Source: Spirosoma oryzae
GTDB taxonomy: Bacteria > Bacteroidota > Bacteroidia > Cytophagales > Spirosomataceae
Length of the DNA stretch: 64,000 nt
Assembly: GCF_003002825.1 (NCBI RefSeq)
Contig: NZ_PVTE01000010.1
Location: 1 to 64,000, forward strand
Direction: 5' to 3'
Shown: piece after piece, positions 1 through 7,687 of the stretch
Layout: each line of letters begins with the position of its first letter
Position numbering within the stretch: the stretch's first letter is position 1
Notes under the pieces: generated by a model
What the model was told of the DNA's origin: nothing
Database searches by the model: none
The model's input: only the letters and a program-made list of their open reading frames with translations
Made by a program: the position numbers and the translations under genes

Positions 1-118
1 CTGGCAGGAGTTTTACCAGTCTTGGCGGGGCCAGGCTGATGAGGCTACAGAGGGAGCCCAGCAGCAGCAGGCTCGCCAGCCAGCGTAGCGGGGGCCGGGA
101 TCGGAAAGGTTGGGTCAT
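1..118 (-). CDS. Partial gene, N-terminal signal peptide of an exported protein
   Basis: Reading the minus strand from the ATG at 118-116 gives an open frame that runs off the window start. The 39 visible codons begin MTQPFRSRPPLRWLASLLLL and continue with a hydrophobic stretch, which is a typical signal peptide or N-terminal membrane anchor with basic residues before the hydrophobic core. The rest of the protein lies outside the window, so its function cannot be stated. The start is chosen because it is the only ATG giving a well-formed signal sequence; it diverges from the LytTR gene at 426. Confidence 0.6.
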   Translation of the reverse strand, partial: MTQPFRSRPPLRWLASLLLLGSLCSLISLAPPRLVKLLP

Positions 119-425
119 AGCTAGTCGAGTGAATCAGTTTGTAAACTATTTAATTGAATTGTAAATATTTGACAGTCAATTAATATGCGAGAAAGAGTAA
201 ACAGCGAGTATCTTATAGACGCGCCATCAATGCACTTTGTAGATGCTGACCAGCTGCTCAGGTTATTCCCCAATACACTCAGCAACCACGAGTTAATATT
301 CAGTAACTTTATTATAATTTAATAAACTTGATAGAGTAAAAAGGCGTCAGATACGATTTTATGTGCTCGAAATACTACTAGTTTGTAGGCTGGTTTAGTT
401 GCTCGTCCCTATTGTCCGCTCCGTT
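119..425. other. AT-rich divergent intergenic region
   Basis: This 307-bp region separates two divergent genes and is clearly richer in A and T than its surroundings. It probably contains both promoters. On the plus strand TTTG at 138-141 followed 22 bases later by AATATTTG (164-171) is a one-mismatch match to the Bacteroidota promoter, but it would leave a leader of about 250 bases. No ORF or hairpin of note was found. Confidence 0.4.
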
Positions 426-1445
426 ATGTCTCCTTTACCGCTCACGTTTCGAACACGTGGTAGCTGGCCATACATTGCCTTGCTGCTGCTTTTATGTATT
501 TTGGTCTTTCAATTCGTGTCGATTCGACATAATTCAAGTAATAATGCGTTCACTAGCCTTGTTCAGGGAGATATTGGGGCTTATGCGAAAGGGTTACTAT
601 ATTATATACCCGTCGAATTCATCACAGTCTGTGTTATTCTGGTTGTATTAGTACTATATAAAAAATGGCTACGGCTTGACTCGCTTTATCCTACGGCGGT
701 CAGCTTACTGAAATACGAGATTATATTTTTACCGGCTATTCTGGGATCAATAATATTTGTGTGCCCGATTACTAATGCTGTGAGATACGCCTTTTTATAC
801 GTCAACCACTACAGCTGGCGCTCCTATTATCCTGACTTCTTTTTTACGTGGAGGATGTATTTTAACTATTTGTTATCCGTTTTATTTTTTAGCTATGCGT
901 ACTTAAATGCGAATCTAATGCTAGACTACATTGACTGGCACCAGGCGATTGATCCGGCTGCTGGTACTGGTTCAAATGAGTCTACCCGCGTTAACGATAC
1001 TGAACGTGAGGAGAAGTTACCTGTATTGGCTCTGACCGAAGACCAGAAAAACGGGATAGAAAAAGGAACTATTAATTCCGATACTGAGTCGTCGAAACTA
1101 CCTGTCCTTCAGATCGTAGAGGTTTATGATGGAAAGGGTAGTATTGTTTTACCTGTCGACACTATTGTCTATTTCGATGTACAGGGTAAGGTTTACCGAG
1201 CGTACACGGAGCGCAAAGAGTACAAGCTAAGGAAGACAATTCTGGAGCTGGAGCAAGAATTAGATTCGAAAGTATTTTTTCGAATCAGCCGTGGTGTGAT
1301 TGTAAATACCTCATTTATCGCAAATTATTCTCACTGGGAGTACGACAAATTTATCATACGTTTGAGCAATAGTTCAAAGGAGTTTGTCATGCAACGAAAA
1401 CGACTTAGTGCACTGAAGGCCTGTCTCTCGGGCAGATACTCATGA
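426..1445 (+). CDS. Membrane-bound LytTR-family DNA-binding regulator
   Basis: The 339-residue protein has four hydrophobic segments at about residues 15-33, 64-79, 98-118 and 145-165, a charged linker, and a C-terminal LytTR DNA-binding domain from about residue 230 to the end (LPVDTIVYFDVQGKVY, then FFRISRGVIVNTSFI, typical of the family). It is therefore a one-component regulator anchored in the inner membrane rather than a response regulator, since no receiver domain is present. A TTG start at 399 would add nine residues; the ATG at 426 is preferred. It is monocistronic and convergent with the alcohol dehydrogenase at 1784. The signal sensed and its targets are unknown. Confidence 0.85.
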   Translation: MSPLPLTFRTRGSWPYIALLLLLCILVFQFVSIRHNSSNNAFTSLVQGDIGAYAKGLLYYIPVEFITVCVILVVLVLYKKWLRLDSLYPTAVSLLKYEIIFLPAILGSIIFVCPITNAVRYAFLYVNHYSWRSYYPDFFFTWRMYFNYLLSVLFFSYAYLNANLMLDYIDWHQAIDPAAGTGSNESTRVNDTEREEKLPVLALTEDQKNGIEKGTINSDTESSKLPVLQIVEVYDGKGSIVLPVDTIVYFDVQGKVYRAYTERKEYKLRKTILELEQELDSKVFFRISRGVIVNTSFIANYSHWEYDKFIIRLSNSSKEFVMQRKRLSALKACLSGRYS

Positions 1446-1783
1446 AAGCTGTTCGATACTGGTATAAGCTTGCTTGGAATGATTAAAGTACGCAGTTTTT
1501 TGACTCGCCTGTCGGTTTTAGCTGAACATCGCTATTGCTAACTGTCTAGTAGAATGCTCTAATTGTCAGATAGATCGGCTTCGAAGATGCATGTAATGGA
1601 CAAACTGTGTCTTTCACTATAGGTGCCGTCGAGCTTCATTAGCATGTGCGCTGGAGATAGATTATGTCATTTCCTTGCAGAAGAGAAGGAAGAGAAATAT
1701 GAGAACAAGGAAGAAAGATGAGAGACGAAAGAGTCAAGACCGTATATCGTCTTTTCTCTTTCGTCTCTCATCTTTCCTCCCTG
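1446..1783. other. Intergenic spacer between convergent genes
   Basis: The 338-bp spacer separates the LytTR gene from the convergent alcohol dehydrogenase. The only structure seen is the inverted repeat at 1709-1780. The preceding 260 bases hold no supported gene or RNA. Confidence 0.5.
1709..1780. repeat. Long inverted repeat next to the ADH stop codon
   Basis: Arms 1709-1733 and 1756-1780 (25 bp, one mismatch; core GATGAGAGACGAAAGAG) flank a 22-base loop. The arm ends three bases from the stop codon of the minus-strand alcohol dehydrogenase at 1784. The arms are purine-rich on one strand and made of short GAAAGA/GAGA words, as in the unrelated-looking repeat at 46004-46083. It lies between convergent genes, so a bidirectional terminator role is likely. 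Confidence 0.8.
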
Positions 1784-2827
1784 CTACAACGTCTTCATAT
1801 CGATAACGAACCGGTAGCGAACGTCGCCCTTCAGCATGCGTTCGTAGGCGGTTTCGATGTCCTTCATGTCGATCAGTTCGATGTCGGATGTGATGTTGTG
1901 TTCGGCGCAGTAGTCGAGCATTTCCTGCGTTTCGGGTAGTCCGCCGATCATCGAACCGGCCAGGCTCTTGCGGCCCGGAATCAGGCTGAAAGCCGCAATC
2001 TCCGAAGGGGTTGGCGGTGCACCGACGCAGATGTGTACGCCGTCTGTTTTTAGCATACCCAGGTACAGGTTGTAGTCGTGGGGAGCCGATACGGAGTCGA
2101 TGATAAAGTTGAAATAGCCCTGTACACCCTTGAGTTGTTCCGGATCTTTGGTCACGACAAACTTGTGCGCCCCCAGTCGCTTGGCATCTTCTTCTTTGCC
2201 GGGTGACGTGCTCAGTACCGTTACTTCGGCACCGAACGAAGCCGCGAATTTCACGGCCATATGGCCCAGACCGCCCAGACCAAGCACGGCTACCTTGTGG
2301 CCTTCACCGACGTTCCAGTGACGCAGGGGTGAATAGGTCGTGATGCCGGCACACAGCAGCGGGGCAACGGCGGCCAGATCGAGCCGCTCATCGACGTGCA
2401 GCACAAAGGCTTCGTCGACAACGATGACGTTGGAATAGCCCCCGTAGGTCGGCGTTTTGTGGTCCTGCTCCAGACTGTTGTAAGTCTGTGAGTGGCCGTT
2501 GAGACAGTACTGCTCCAGACCGTCTTCGCAGTTTTCGCAGTGCCGGCACGAGTCGACCAGACAGCCGACGCCCGCCAGATCACCTACTTTGAATTTGCTG
2601 ACATCGCTACCGACAGCCGTTACGCGACCGACGATCTCATGGCCGGGTACCATCGGAAAAATCGACCCGCCCCATTCGTCGCGGACCTGATGAAGATCGG
2701 AGTGGCAGACACCACAGTATAAAATGTCGAACTGCACATCGTGCGGACCGGGTTCGCGCCGGTCGAAAGAAAACGGACCCAGTGGTGTTTTCGGGTCCTG
2801 AGCGGCATAGCCTTTTGCGGCAATCAT
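1784..2827 (-). CDS. Zinc-dependent NAD(P) alcohol dehydrogenase (YahK/CAD type)
   Basis: This 347-residue medium-chain dehydrogenase should interconvert aldehydes and alcohols in the cytoplasm using NADPH. Catalytic zinc ligands are visible as C41 (GVCHSD), H63 (PGHE) and C159 (LLCAGITTYSPL); the structural zinc set is C94, C97, C100 and C108 with the usual C-x2-C-x2-C-x7-C spacing. The cofactor loop is GLGGLG at 183-188, followed by VLSTS, which fits an NADP-preferring cinnamyl-alcohol-dehydrogenase-like enzyme such as E. coli YahK. Length is normal. It is monocistronic, with the HxlR gene upstream on the same strand. The natural substrate cannot be read from sequence. Confidence 0.9.
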   Translation of the reverse strand: MIAAKGYAAQDPKTPLGPFSFDRREPGPHDVQFDILYCGVCHSDLHQVRDEWGGSIFPMVPGHEIVGRVTAVGSDVSKFKVGDLAGVGCLVDSCRHCENCEDGLEQYCLNGHSQTYNSLEQDHKTPTYGGYSNVIVVDEAFVLHVDERLDLAAVAPLLCAGITTYSPLRHWNVGEGHKVAVLGLGGLGHMAVKFAASFGAEVTVLSTSPGKEEDAKRLGAHKFVVTKDPEQLKGVQGYFNFIIDSVSAPHDYNLYLGMLKTDGVHICVGAPPTPSEIAAFSLIPGRKSLAGSMIGGLPETQEMLDYCAEHNITSDIELIDMKDIETAYERMLKGDVRYRFVIDMKTL

Positions 2828-2924
2828 AGCTGGTTGGGTATTTATGCTGAAATCATATAGTCAACCAGACTTTACGGGTAAGCGTTTAGAATAGCAATGT
2901 TATAGAGGATTAACTGGCTGATTG

Positions 2925-3332
2925 TCAGACTGACAGCGTTTCGGCTTCGGGTGCCGTTTCAGCGGGTCGATCGCTCAGGATGCGCCGACGATGGTTGAGG
3001 CCCCAACTTGCCATTTCTTCGATAATCTTTTCTAGGGTTCGCCCGTAATCCGTTAGCTTGTAGGAAACCGTTACGGGCTTGGTGTCGTGTACCGTGCGGA
3101 TTACCAACTCATTGTCTTCTAGTTCTTTCAGTACCTGTGACAACATCTTGGCCCCGATGCCGTCGACAATGCGCTGCAACTCGCCAAAGCGACATTCGCC
3201 CAGGAAGTTCAGCGAACTGATGACGGCAATACGCCATTTACCGCTGACCAGGTCAAGCGTGTCGTAGATAGCACGCAACTGCTCGTGGCAGTGAGGGGTG
3301 AAGCGAAATTCGTCGGGATTTTTCTGGCTCAT
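2925..3332 (-). CDS. HxlR-family winged-helix regulator (QorR/YtfH-like)
   Basis: The 135-residue protein matches the HxlR/MarR-like winged-helix family throughout: an N-terminal cysteine (C15), the conserved segment LVSGKWRIAVISSLN, then GAKMLSQVLKELEDNELV as recognition region, and VSYKLTDYGRTL as wing. In QorR-type regulators the N-terminal cysteine is the redox sensor, so a thiol-based response is plausible here, as an inference. It is divergent from the QorB-like gene at 3530, the same arrangement as ytfH/qorB in E. coli. The intergenic region carries overlapping perfect dyads (3354-3392), which argues for autoregulation. Confidence 0.9.
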   Translation of the reverse strand: MSQKNPDEFRFTPHCHEQLRAIYDTLDLVSGKWRIAVISSLNFLGECRFGELQRIVDGIGAKMLSQVLKELEDNELVIRTVHDTKPVTVSYKLTDYGRTLEKIIEEMASWGLNHRRRILSDRPAETAPEAETLSV

Positions 3333-3353
3333 GTGCGGGGTACTTTCTCAGGG

Positions 3354-3392
3354 GAAACTACTTTACTTTTGGAAAGTAGTTTCAAAAGTAAA
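3354..3392. promoter_or_regulatory. Candidate HxlR operator, two overlapping dyads
   Basis: GAAACTACTTT at 3354-3364 pairs perfectly with AAAGTAGTTTC at 3373-3383 (11-bp arms, 8-base centre). A second perfect dyad overlaps it: TTTACTTTTG at 3362-3371 and CAAAAGTAAA at 3383-3392. Both are built on ACTTT/AAAGT half-sites. The block sits between the HxlR start (3332) and its -7 box (3394-3401), where bound protein would block transcription. Binding by this HxlR protein is inferred. Confidence 0.65.
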
Positions 3393-3393
3393 C

Positions 3394-3401
3394 CAAAGAT
3401 A
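3394..3401 (-). promoter_or_regulatory. -7 box of the HxlR gene
   Basis: The minus strand reads TATCTTTG, a perfect TAnnTTTG Bacteroidota -7 element, 62 bases upstream of the HxlR ATG and directly upstream of the operator dyads. No clear -33 TTTG was found at 18-20 bases, so the assignment rests on one element and its position. Confidence 0.45.
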
Positions 3402-3529
3402 AGTCCTTTGCGTCACTAAATAAAGCGACGCGTTGCTGATCGGCGGAACGGTCTCGGACTGAACGGTCTCGGACCAACACCGATAAAAGCTTCATCGTCG
3501 TATCGTCAACTGATTTAACTGCAATAACT

Positions 3530-4399
3530 ATGATTCTTGTAACTGGAGCCACTGGCCAGCTAGGCGGTGCCGTCGTTGAGTTTCTCCTGAAAAAAGTAGC
3601 GGCCGATCAGGTTGCCGTATTGGTGCGCGACGCCAGCAAAGCCACCGATCTGCAACATAAAGGGGTTAGCGTGCGGGTGGGCGACTACCACGATTACGCG
3701 TCGCTGGTACAGGCGTTTCAGGGCGTCGATACCGTATTGTTAGTGTCGACAAATGACCTTAACGATCGCGTGGGGCAGCACCTGAACGTCATCAATGCCG
3801 CCAAAGAAGCGGGCGTAACGCGGTTTGCGTATACGGGCGTAACTATGCAGCACCTCGATCAGTCGCCGTTGAAGGACTTCATGGGTGACCACTTCACGAC
3901 GGAAGAAAACCTGAAGAACTCGGGTTTGACCTACATTTTCCTGCGCGACGGGCTATACAGCGACGTTCTGCCCCAATTCTTCGGACCGCACGTACTGGAA
4001 ACGGGTATTTTCCTGCCGGCTGGTCAGGGACGGGTGCCGTTTGCCACGCGGCTGAACATGGCTGAAGCAGCTGCCAACGTACTGGCGGGTGAGGGCCACG
4101 ATAACCAGATCTACGAACTGGTCAATACGGAAAGCTGGTCGATGGCCGATGCTGCCGTTATACTATCGGAACTGGCGGGTGAGGATGTGGCCTACACCGA
4201 TGCGCCTAACGAGGTGTTTACCGACGTGATGAAGAAAGCGGGTGTACCCGAAGGAGGGATCGGCTTCGTGATCGGGTTTGCCAACGCCATCGGTAAAAAC
4301 GATTTCGACATGCCCGGTACGACGCTGGAGCAACTCCTTGGCCGCAAACCGACGTCGCTGAAAGACTACCTGCAAGCTACCTACTTCGCTGGTAAGTAA
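3530..4399 (+). CDS. qorB: QorB-like NAD(P)H quinone reductase (NmrA/SDR family)
   Basis: The 289-residue protein begins MILVTGATGQLGGAVVEFLL, with the GxxGxxG dinucleotide-binding loop at residues 6-12, and follows the E. coli QorB (YtfG) pattern along its length, including HLNVINAAKEAGVTRFAYTG, a catalytic-region LRDGLYSD and a C-terminal TLEQLLGRKPTSL. QorB enzymes are atypical short-chain dehydrogenases that reduce quinones with NADPH and probably limit redox cycling. Its divergent HxlR neighbour (2925-3332) and the shared operator support redox-responsive control. A 14-base direct repeat (3446-3459 and 3461-3474) lies in its leader. Confidence 0.88.
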   Translation: MILVTGATGQLGGAVVEFLLKKVAADQVAVLVRDASKATDLQHKGVSVRVGDYHDYASLVQAFQGVDTVLLVSTNDLNDRVGQHLNVINAAKEAGVTRFAYTGVTMQHLDQSPLKDFMGDHFTTEENLKNSGLTYIFLRDGLYSDVLPQFFGPHVLETGIFLPAGQGRVPFATRLNMAEAAANVLAGEGHDNQIYELVNTESWSMADAAVILSELAGEDVAYTDAPNEVFTDVMKKAGVPEGGIGFVIGFANAIGKNDFDMPGTTLEQLLGRKPTSLKDYLQATYFAGK

Positions 4400-4418
4400 G
4401 CAAGTTTGTCTACTGCTA

Positions 4419-4456
4419 CGCCCTGTAACACAGCCGATTCCCTGTGTTACAGGGCG
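4419..4456. terminator. Hairpin downstream of qorB
   Basis: Perfect 15-bp arms, 4419-4433 and 4442-4456 (core CCCTGTAACACAG), with an 8-base loop, start 20 bases after the qorB stop. There is no following T-run, so it may terminate with Rho help or protect the 3' end. Confidence 0.6.
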
Positions 4457-4546
4457 CTTCGTTGGTTAACCGGAGCAGCAAGCGTTGCGTTGGCTCACCT
4501 AACTTTCAGAGGGGGTTTTGGGTTTATAAATAAACAACGTACTGCG

Positions 4547-5020
4547 ATGAACGCAACTGACCCAAAGGAACAAATGGCTGATCAAAGCGCCAACCCGTAC
4601 TACTCCCGTACGGATCACCACCACCTGGACGTGCCGAACGAAGCGTGGCAAAAAATACTACCGCCCGACCTGTACGCCGTCGCGCGTGAGCAGGCGACGG
4701 AACGGCCCTTCACCGGAAAATTCTGGAACAGCGACACGAAAGGAACCTATTACTGTGCCGTATGTGGCAACAAGCTGTTCCGGTCCGACGCCAAGTTTGC
4801 CAGCAGTTGTGGGTGGCCCAGCTTTTTCGAAGCCGACCGACCAGAGAGTGTACAATACCATACGGATAATTCATACGGTATGCGCCGGGTCGAGGTTGTC
4901 TGTGGGCGTTGTGACTCACACCTGGGCCACATTTTCAACGATGGACCCGCGCCAACTGGTCAGCGTTACTGCATGAACTCGATCTCGCTCGACTTCGAGC
5001 CGGATAGCGCTGCGGACTAA
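4547..5020 (+). CDS. msrB: Peptide-methionine (R)-S-oxide reductase MsrB
   Basis: The 157-residue protein repairs methionine-R-sulfoxide in proteins. Zinc-binding pairs are C70/C73 (YYCAVCG) and C119/C122 (CGRCDSHLGH). The catalytic cysteine is C142 in RYCMNSISLDF, and C88 in SSCGWPSF is the usual resolving position. An in-frame TTG at 4406 would extend the protein by 47 residues through the qorB terminator; the ATG at 4547 fits the family length and is chosen. No signal peptide, so cytoplasmic. It stands alone, after the HxlR/qorB redox genes, which fits a local oxidative-stress theme. Confidence 0.93.
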   Translation: MNATDPKEQMADQSANPYYSRTDHHHLDVPNEAWQKILPPDLYAVAREQATERPFTGKFWNSDTKGTYYCAVCGNKLFRSDAKFASSCGWPSFFEADRPESVQYHTDNSYGMRRVEVVCGRCDSHLGHIFNDGPAPTGQRYCMNSISLDFEPDSAAD

Positions 5021-5171
5021 TCGTCTGGTGAGCACAAGATTGGCCCGGTGTATTCGGGAATTAACCGAGAAGTCGCTGAACTTGCGCCACTGAAGCAAGG
5101 TTAGCGACTTTTTTAATGCGAGAGGTACGCAGCCGTCTGTGGCTCACTCATTTACATGGCTATTAGTCACC

Positions 5172-5990
5172 ATGCAGCATCTGGAAGTTGAATCGCCTGA
5201 ATCGTTGCGAAGCGTTATCAAGTGCTTCTGGTACACCAGCATCGACTTTGCCAAAAATCAGTCGAATTTCGAGGTTATACCGGATGGCTACGCTGAACTG
5301 ATCTTTCATTTTGGCAGTCATTGCAGTATCGCTACCAGTAACGGCTTGCAGCCCCTGCCGTCCCCGTTTCTGGTAGGGCTGCTCAACCAGCCGGTTTGCT
5401 TTCATTCGACAGGCCGGCTGGAAATCATCGGTGTGCGCTGCTTCCCCTGGACCGTATTTGCGTTGCTGGGCCTGCCATCGGACAAGGACGGCGTCCGCAC
5501 GATCGAGCATCCGGTTGCCCATCTTCAGGCTGCACTGACCGAGTTGATTCAGGCTGGTCAGATCAACGAAGCCCTGGCTACGGTAGCCGCCTATTTTCTG
5601 GCTGCACAATCGCCGGTTGACCCAAACGCGGTGTTGCAAAAAGCGGGCGCTGCGATGCGGAACGCCAACGGAACCCTGCCGGTCAGTCAGGTTGCGGCAG
5701 CAGCCCACGCGACGGTGCGCACGCTGGAACGCAAGTTTAAACAATCGGCGGGGCACACGGTGAAAGATGTGTCGGCGCTGATGCGTTTCGAGCAGGTACG
5801 CGACCAAATTTGGATCGATCCAAACGTCAGCCTGGCCGGGCTGGCCCACGAACTGGGCTATACGGATCAGGCGCATCTGAGCCGCGAATTCAAGCGATAC
5901 AGCGGCACGACACCTGCCGCCTTCGCGCGCCGAACGAAGAAGGTGAAGCAGACCATCGGCGACGATTTTGTCGTGTTTGTACAAGCCTGA
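5172..5990 (+). CDS. AraC-family regulator with N-terminal DUF6597-like domain
   Basis: The 272-residue protein has an N-terminal sensory region typical of DUF6597 AraC proteins (CFWYTSIDFAKNQSNFEVIP, then DGYAELIFHFG) and two C-terminal helix-turn-helix motifs from about residue 160 (TVRTLERKFKQSAGHTVKDV, then LAGLAHELGYTDQAHLSREF). ATG 5172 gives the family-typical MQHLE start; 5139 is an upstream non-ATG alternative. The Tet(X)-like gene begins 56 bases after its stop on the same strand, so it may control or be co-transcribed with that enzyme (inference from position). Confidence 0.88.
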   Translation: MQHLEVESPESLRSVIKCFWYTSIDFAKNQSNFEVIPDGYAELIFHFGSHCSIATSNGLQPLPSPFLVGLLNQPVCFHSTGRLEIIGVRCFPWTVFALLGLPSDKDGVRTIEHPVAHLQAALTELIQAGQINEALATVAAYFLAAQSPVDPNAVLQKAGAAMRNANGTLPVSQVAAAAHATVRTLERKFKQSAGHTVKDVSALMRFEQVRDQIWIDPNVSLAGLAHELGYTDQAHLSREFKRYSGTTPAAFARRTKKVKQTIGDDFVVFVQA

Positions 5991-6046
5991 CCCAGCCGCA
6001 TGTCGGAATTTTGTGCTGTAATCAACGTACTAGCCAGCACACAATC

Positions 6047-7177
6047 ATGCTGTTAACCGATAAGGAAGTCGCCATTCTGGGGGCCGGGCCCGTTGGCCTG
6101 ACATTCGCCAAACTGCTGCAACAGGCAGGCGTAACCGTAACTGTGTACGAACGCGACAAAGACGCGCAGGCCCGCATCTGGGGTGGTACTCTCGACCTGC
6201 ATGAAAGTTCCGGTCAGAGGGCGCTTGCCAGGGCCGGGCTGCTCGATCATTATTTCGCCAGGGCGATACCGATGGGCCGGATCGTTACCGACGAACAGGG
6301 GACCGTACTGTTTTCACGCGGTCCGGCTACCGATAGCCCCGAGATCAACCGTAATGAGTTGCGGACGTTACTGCTGCATAGTCTGGCGGAGGGTACGGTG
6401 GTGTGGGACTGCAAATTCACCGAACTCGCCGTCCACGACGGAAAGTGGCAACTGCAGTTTGCCGACGGCCAACGCGCTACAGCTGACCTGGTTATCGGCG
6501 CAAACGGTGGTATGTCGGCGGTGCGGCAATACATCACCAATGCCACTGTCGAGTACACCGGCACGGTGTTCATTCAGGGAGAAGTCGCCGATCCGCAACG
6601 GGTTTGTCCGGCGTTTTACCAGCTGTGTCAGGGGCATATTCTGATGGCGTCGCACGAGGGAAATCTGTTTGTCGCGAATCCGAATAACAACGATCTGCTG
6701 ACCTATAACGTCATTCTAGGCGAGTCCGAAGCGTGGGTAAATGAGCACCTCAATTTTCAGGATGGGGACCGTATTGTTCCGTTTCTTGCCGATCGGTTTG
6801 CTGACTGGAATGCCGTCTACAAGCAACTGTTCCAGGCCACCGACCGGTTCCGGGCATTGCCGATCAGGAAACTACCGCTGACTACACCTTGGCGGCAGGA
6901 TCGCCCGCTCCCCATAACCGTTATCGGCGACGCGGCTCATTTGATGCCCCCGTTTGCCGGTCAGGGCGTCAACACCGGACTGGTCGATGCGCTGACACTA
7001 GCCGACAAACTCACGAACGGGAAGTCGGATACGATAGAGGCAGCGATCAGCGCGTACGAGCAGGAAATGTTGATCTACGCCACAGCGGCTCAACTTGAGT
7101 CAAGTCAGAATGAACTGGCCCTGCGCCACCCTGATTTCTCCTTTCAAAACCTGTTTCACGGCGCACGGAACCAGTGA
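6047..7177 (+). CDS. Tet(X)-like FAD-dependent monooxygenase
   Basis: The 376-residue flavoprotein resembles Tet(X) from end to end. Shared blocks include VAILGAGPVGLTFAKLLQQ (FAD loop GxGxxG at 12-17), VYERDKDAQARIWGGTLDLH, SPEINRNELRTLLL, LMASHEGNL, ANPNNN and LPITVIGDAAHLMPPFAGQG. FAD-site residues are intact. Several tetracycline-contact positions, numbered from memory of TetX2, are not: R213 is I198, F224 is V209, H234 is T219 and G236 is N221, while Q192, M215 and N226 are kept (Q177, M200, N211). It is therefore a class A flavin monooxygenase of the Tet(X) subfamily with an altered pocket; resistance activity is not claimed. ATG 6047 gives a start aligned to Tet(X). Confidence 0.88.
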   Translation: MLLTDKEVAILGAGPVGLTFAKLLQQAGVTVTVYERDKDAQARIWGGTLDLHESSGQRALARAGLLDHYFARAIPMGRIVTDEQGTVLFSRGPATDSPEINRNELRTLLLHSLAEGTVVWDCKFTELAVHDGKWQLQFADGQRATADLVIGANGGMSAVRQYITNATVEYTGTVFIQGEVADPQRVCPAFYQLCQGHILMASHEGNLFVANPNNNDLLTYNVILGESEAWVNEHLNFQDGDRIVPFLADRFADWNAVYKQLFQATDRFRALPIRKLPLTTPWRQDRPLPITVIGDAAHLMPPFAGQGVNTGLVDALTLADKLTNGKSDTIEAAISAYEQEMLIYATAAQLESSQNELALRHPDFSFQNLFHGARNQ

Positions 7178-7230
7178 TAGGGCACGTGTCTAAACTCATA
7201 GAAAAAGTAAGCGCTTGAACTTGAATTGAA

Positions 7231-7466
7231 CCAACCCCTAAATCCCCTGAAGGGGACTTTGCTCATACGTTGAAAAAGTCCCCTTCAGGGCAGGGCTGTT
7301 AAGTTCTAGACCGTCTACCCCCCAGCCCCCCAAAGGGGGAGTATTCCGCCAATGAATTTCACCCCCTTCAGGGGGCGGGGGGTATTGTTAGCCGAAGGAA
7401 ATTTGGCTTCTAGTAGTATCAAATCAAGAACTTAACAGCCCTGCCCTTTAGGGGATTTAGGGGTCA
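7231..7466. repeat. Nested composite palindrome, copy A
   Basis: This element has concentric inverted repeats. The outer arms are CCCCTAAATCCCCTGAAG-like (from 7231) and its complement near 7447-7464. Perfect 20-bp arms follow at 7288-7307 and 7427-7446 (core GGGCTGTTAAGTTCT), and a central C6/G6 palindrome lies at about 7317-7383. The outer arms are themselves self-complementary. A second copy with the same order of parts is at 16862-17118, including a conserved CCGAAGGNAATTTGGCT in the inner spacer. It fills the space between the Tet(X)-like gene and the remnant at 7609. No transposase is nearby. Confidence 0.85.
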
Positions 7467-7549
7467 GGCGATCAATAATCCGTTCTGTTTCGTGAAACTG
7501 GTCGTTTTCTCGCTGAAAACTTATCGCCTGAAGAGCGACGAAAAACAAA

Positions 7550-7590
7550 ACTCCTGCCCAATACCATTTTTGAAGGTTCCGGGCAGGAGT
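7550..7590 (-). terminator. Terminator after the molybdopterin-subunit remnant
   Basis: Arms ACTCCTGCCC (7550-7559) and GGGCAGGAGT (7581-7590) form a 10-bp stem; on the minus strand the stem is followed by TTTTGTTTTT, giving a classic intrinsic terminator. It lies 18 bases beyond the remnant stop codon, in the same relative position as the different terminator (8352-8389) after the intact gene. Confidence 0.75.
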
Positions 7591-7608
7591 AAGTTGAAAC
7601 AGCACAAG

Positions 7609-7682
7609 CTAGACCAGTTTTTGCATCACTTTATCGGGAGTGATGGGCAGGTCGCGGATGCGTTGGCCAGTGGCGTTGATTG
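7609..7682 (-). pseudogene. Decayed copy of the 3' end of the molybdopterin subunit gene
   Basis: The minus strand encodes NATGQRIRDLPITPDKVMQK, then LV and a TAG stop. This is the same protein end as the intact gene at 8409-10652. At DNA level the match continues about 25 bases past the stop into the terminator stem. Upstream (above 7682) the match ends abruptly next to the PIN toxin stop codon. Only this last 2-3 percent of the gene is present and no start exists, so it is a remnant. It marks one border of the toxin/antitoxin insertion. Confidence 0.85.
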
Positions 7683-7687
7683 TCGAT

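Noticed and set aside
4406..4546. N-terminal extension of MsrB from a TTG start
   Set aside because: It runs through the qorB terminator hairpin and does not match the MsrB family; ATG 4547 is sufficient.
5163..5984. 273-codon open frame antisense to the AraC gene
   Set aside because: It is a shadow of a GC-rich coding region; it shows no family pattern and the plus-strand frame is a clear AraC regulator.
6047..7177. Tetracycline resistance gene
   Set aside because: The family match is strong but several substrate-contact residues differ, so resistance cannot be claimed from sequence.
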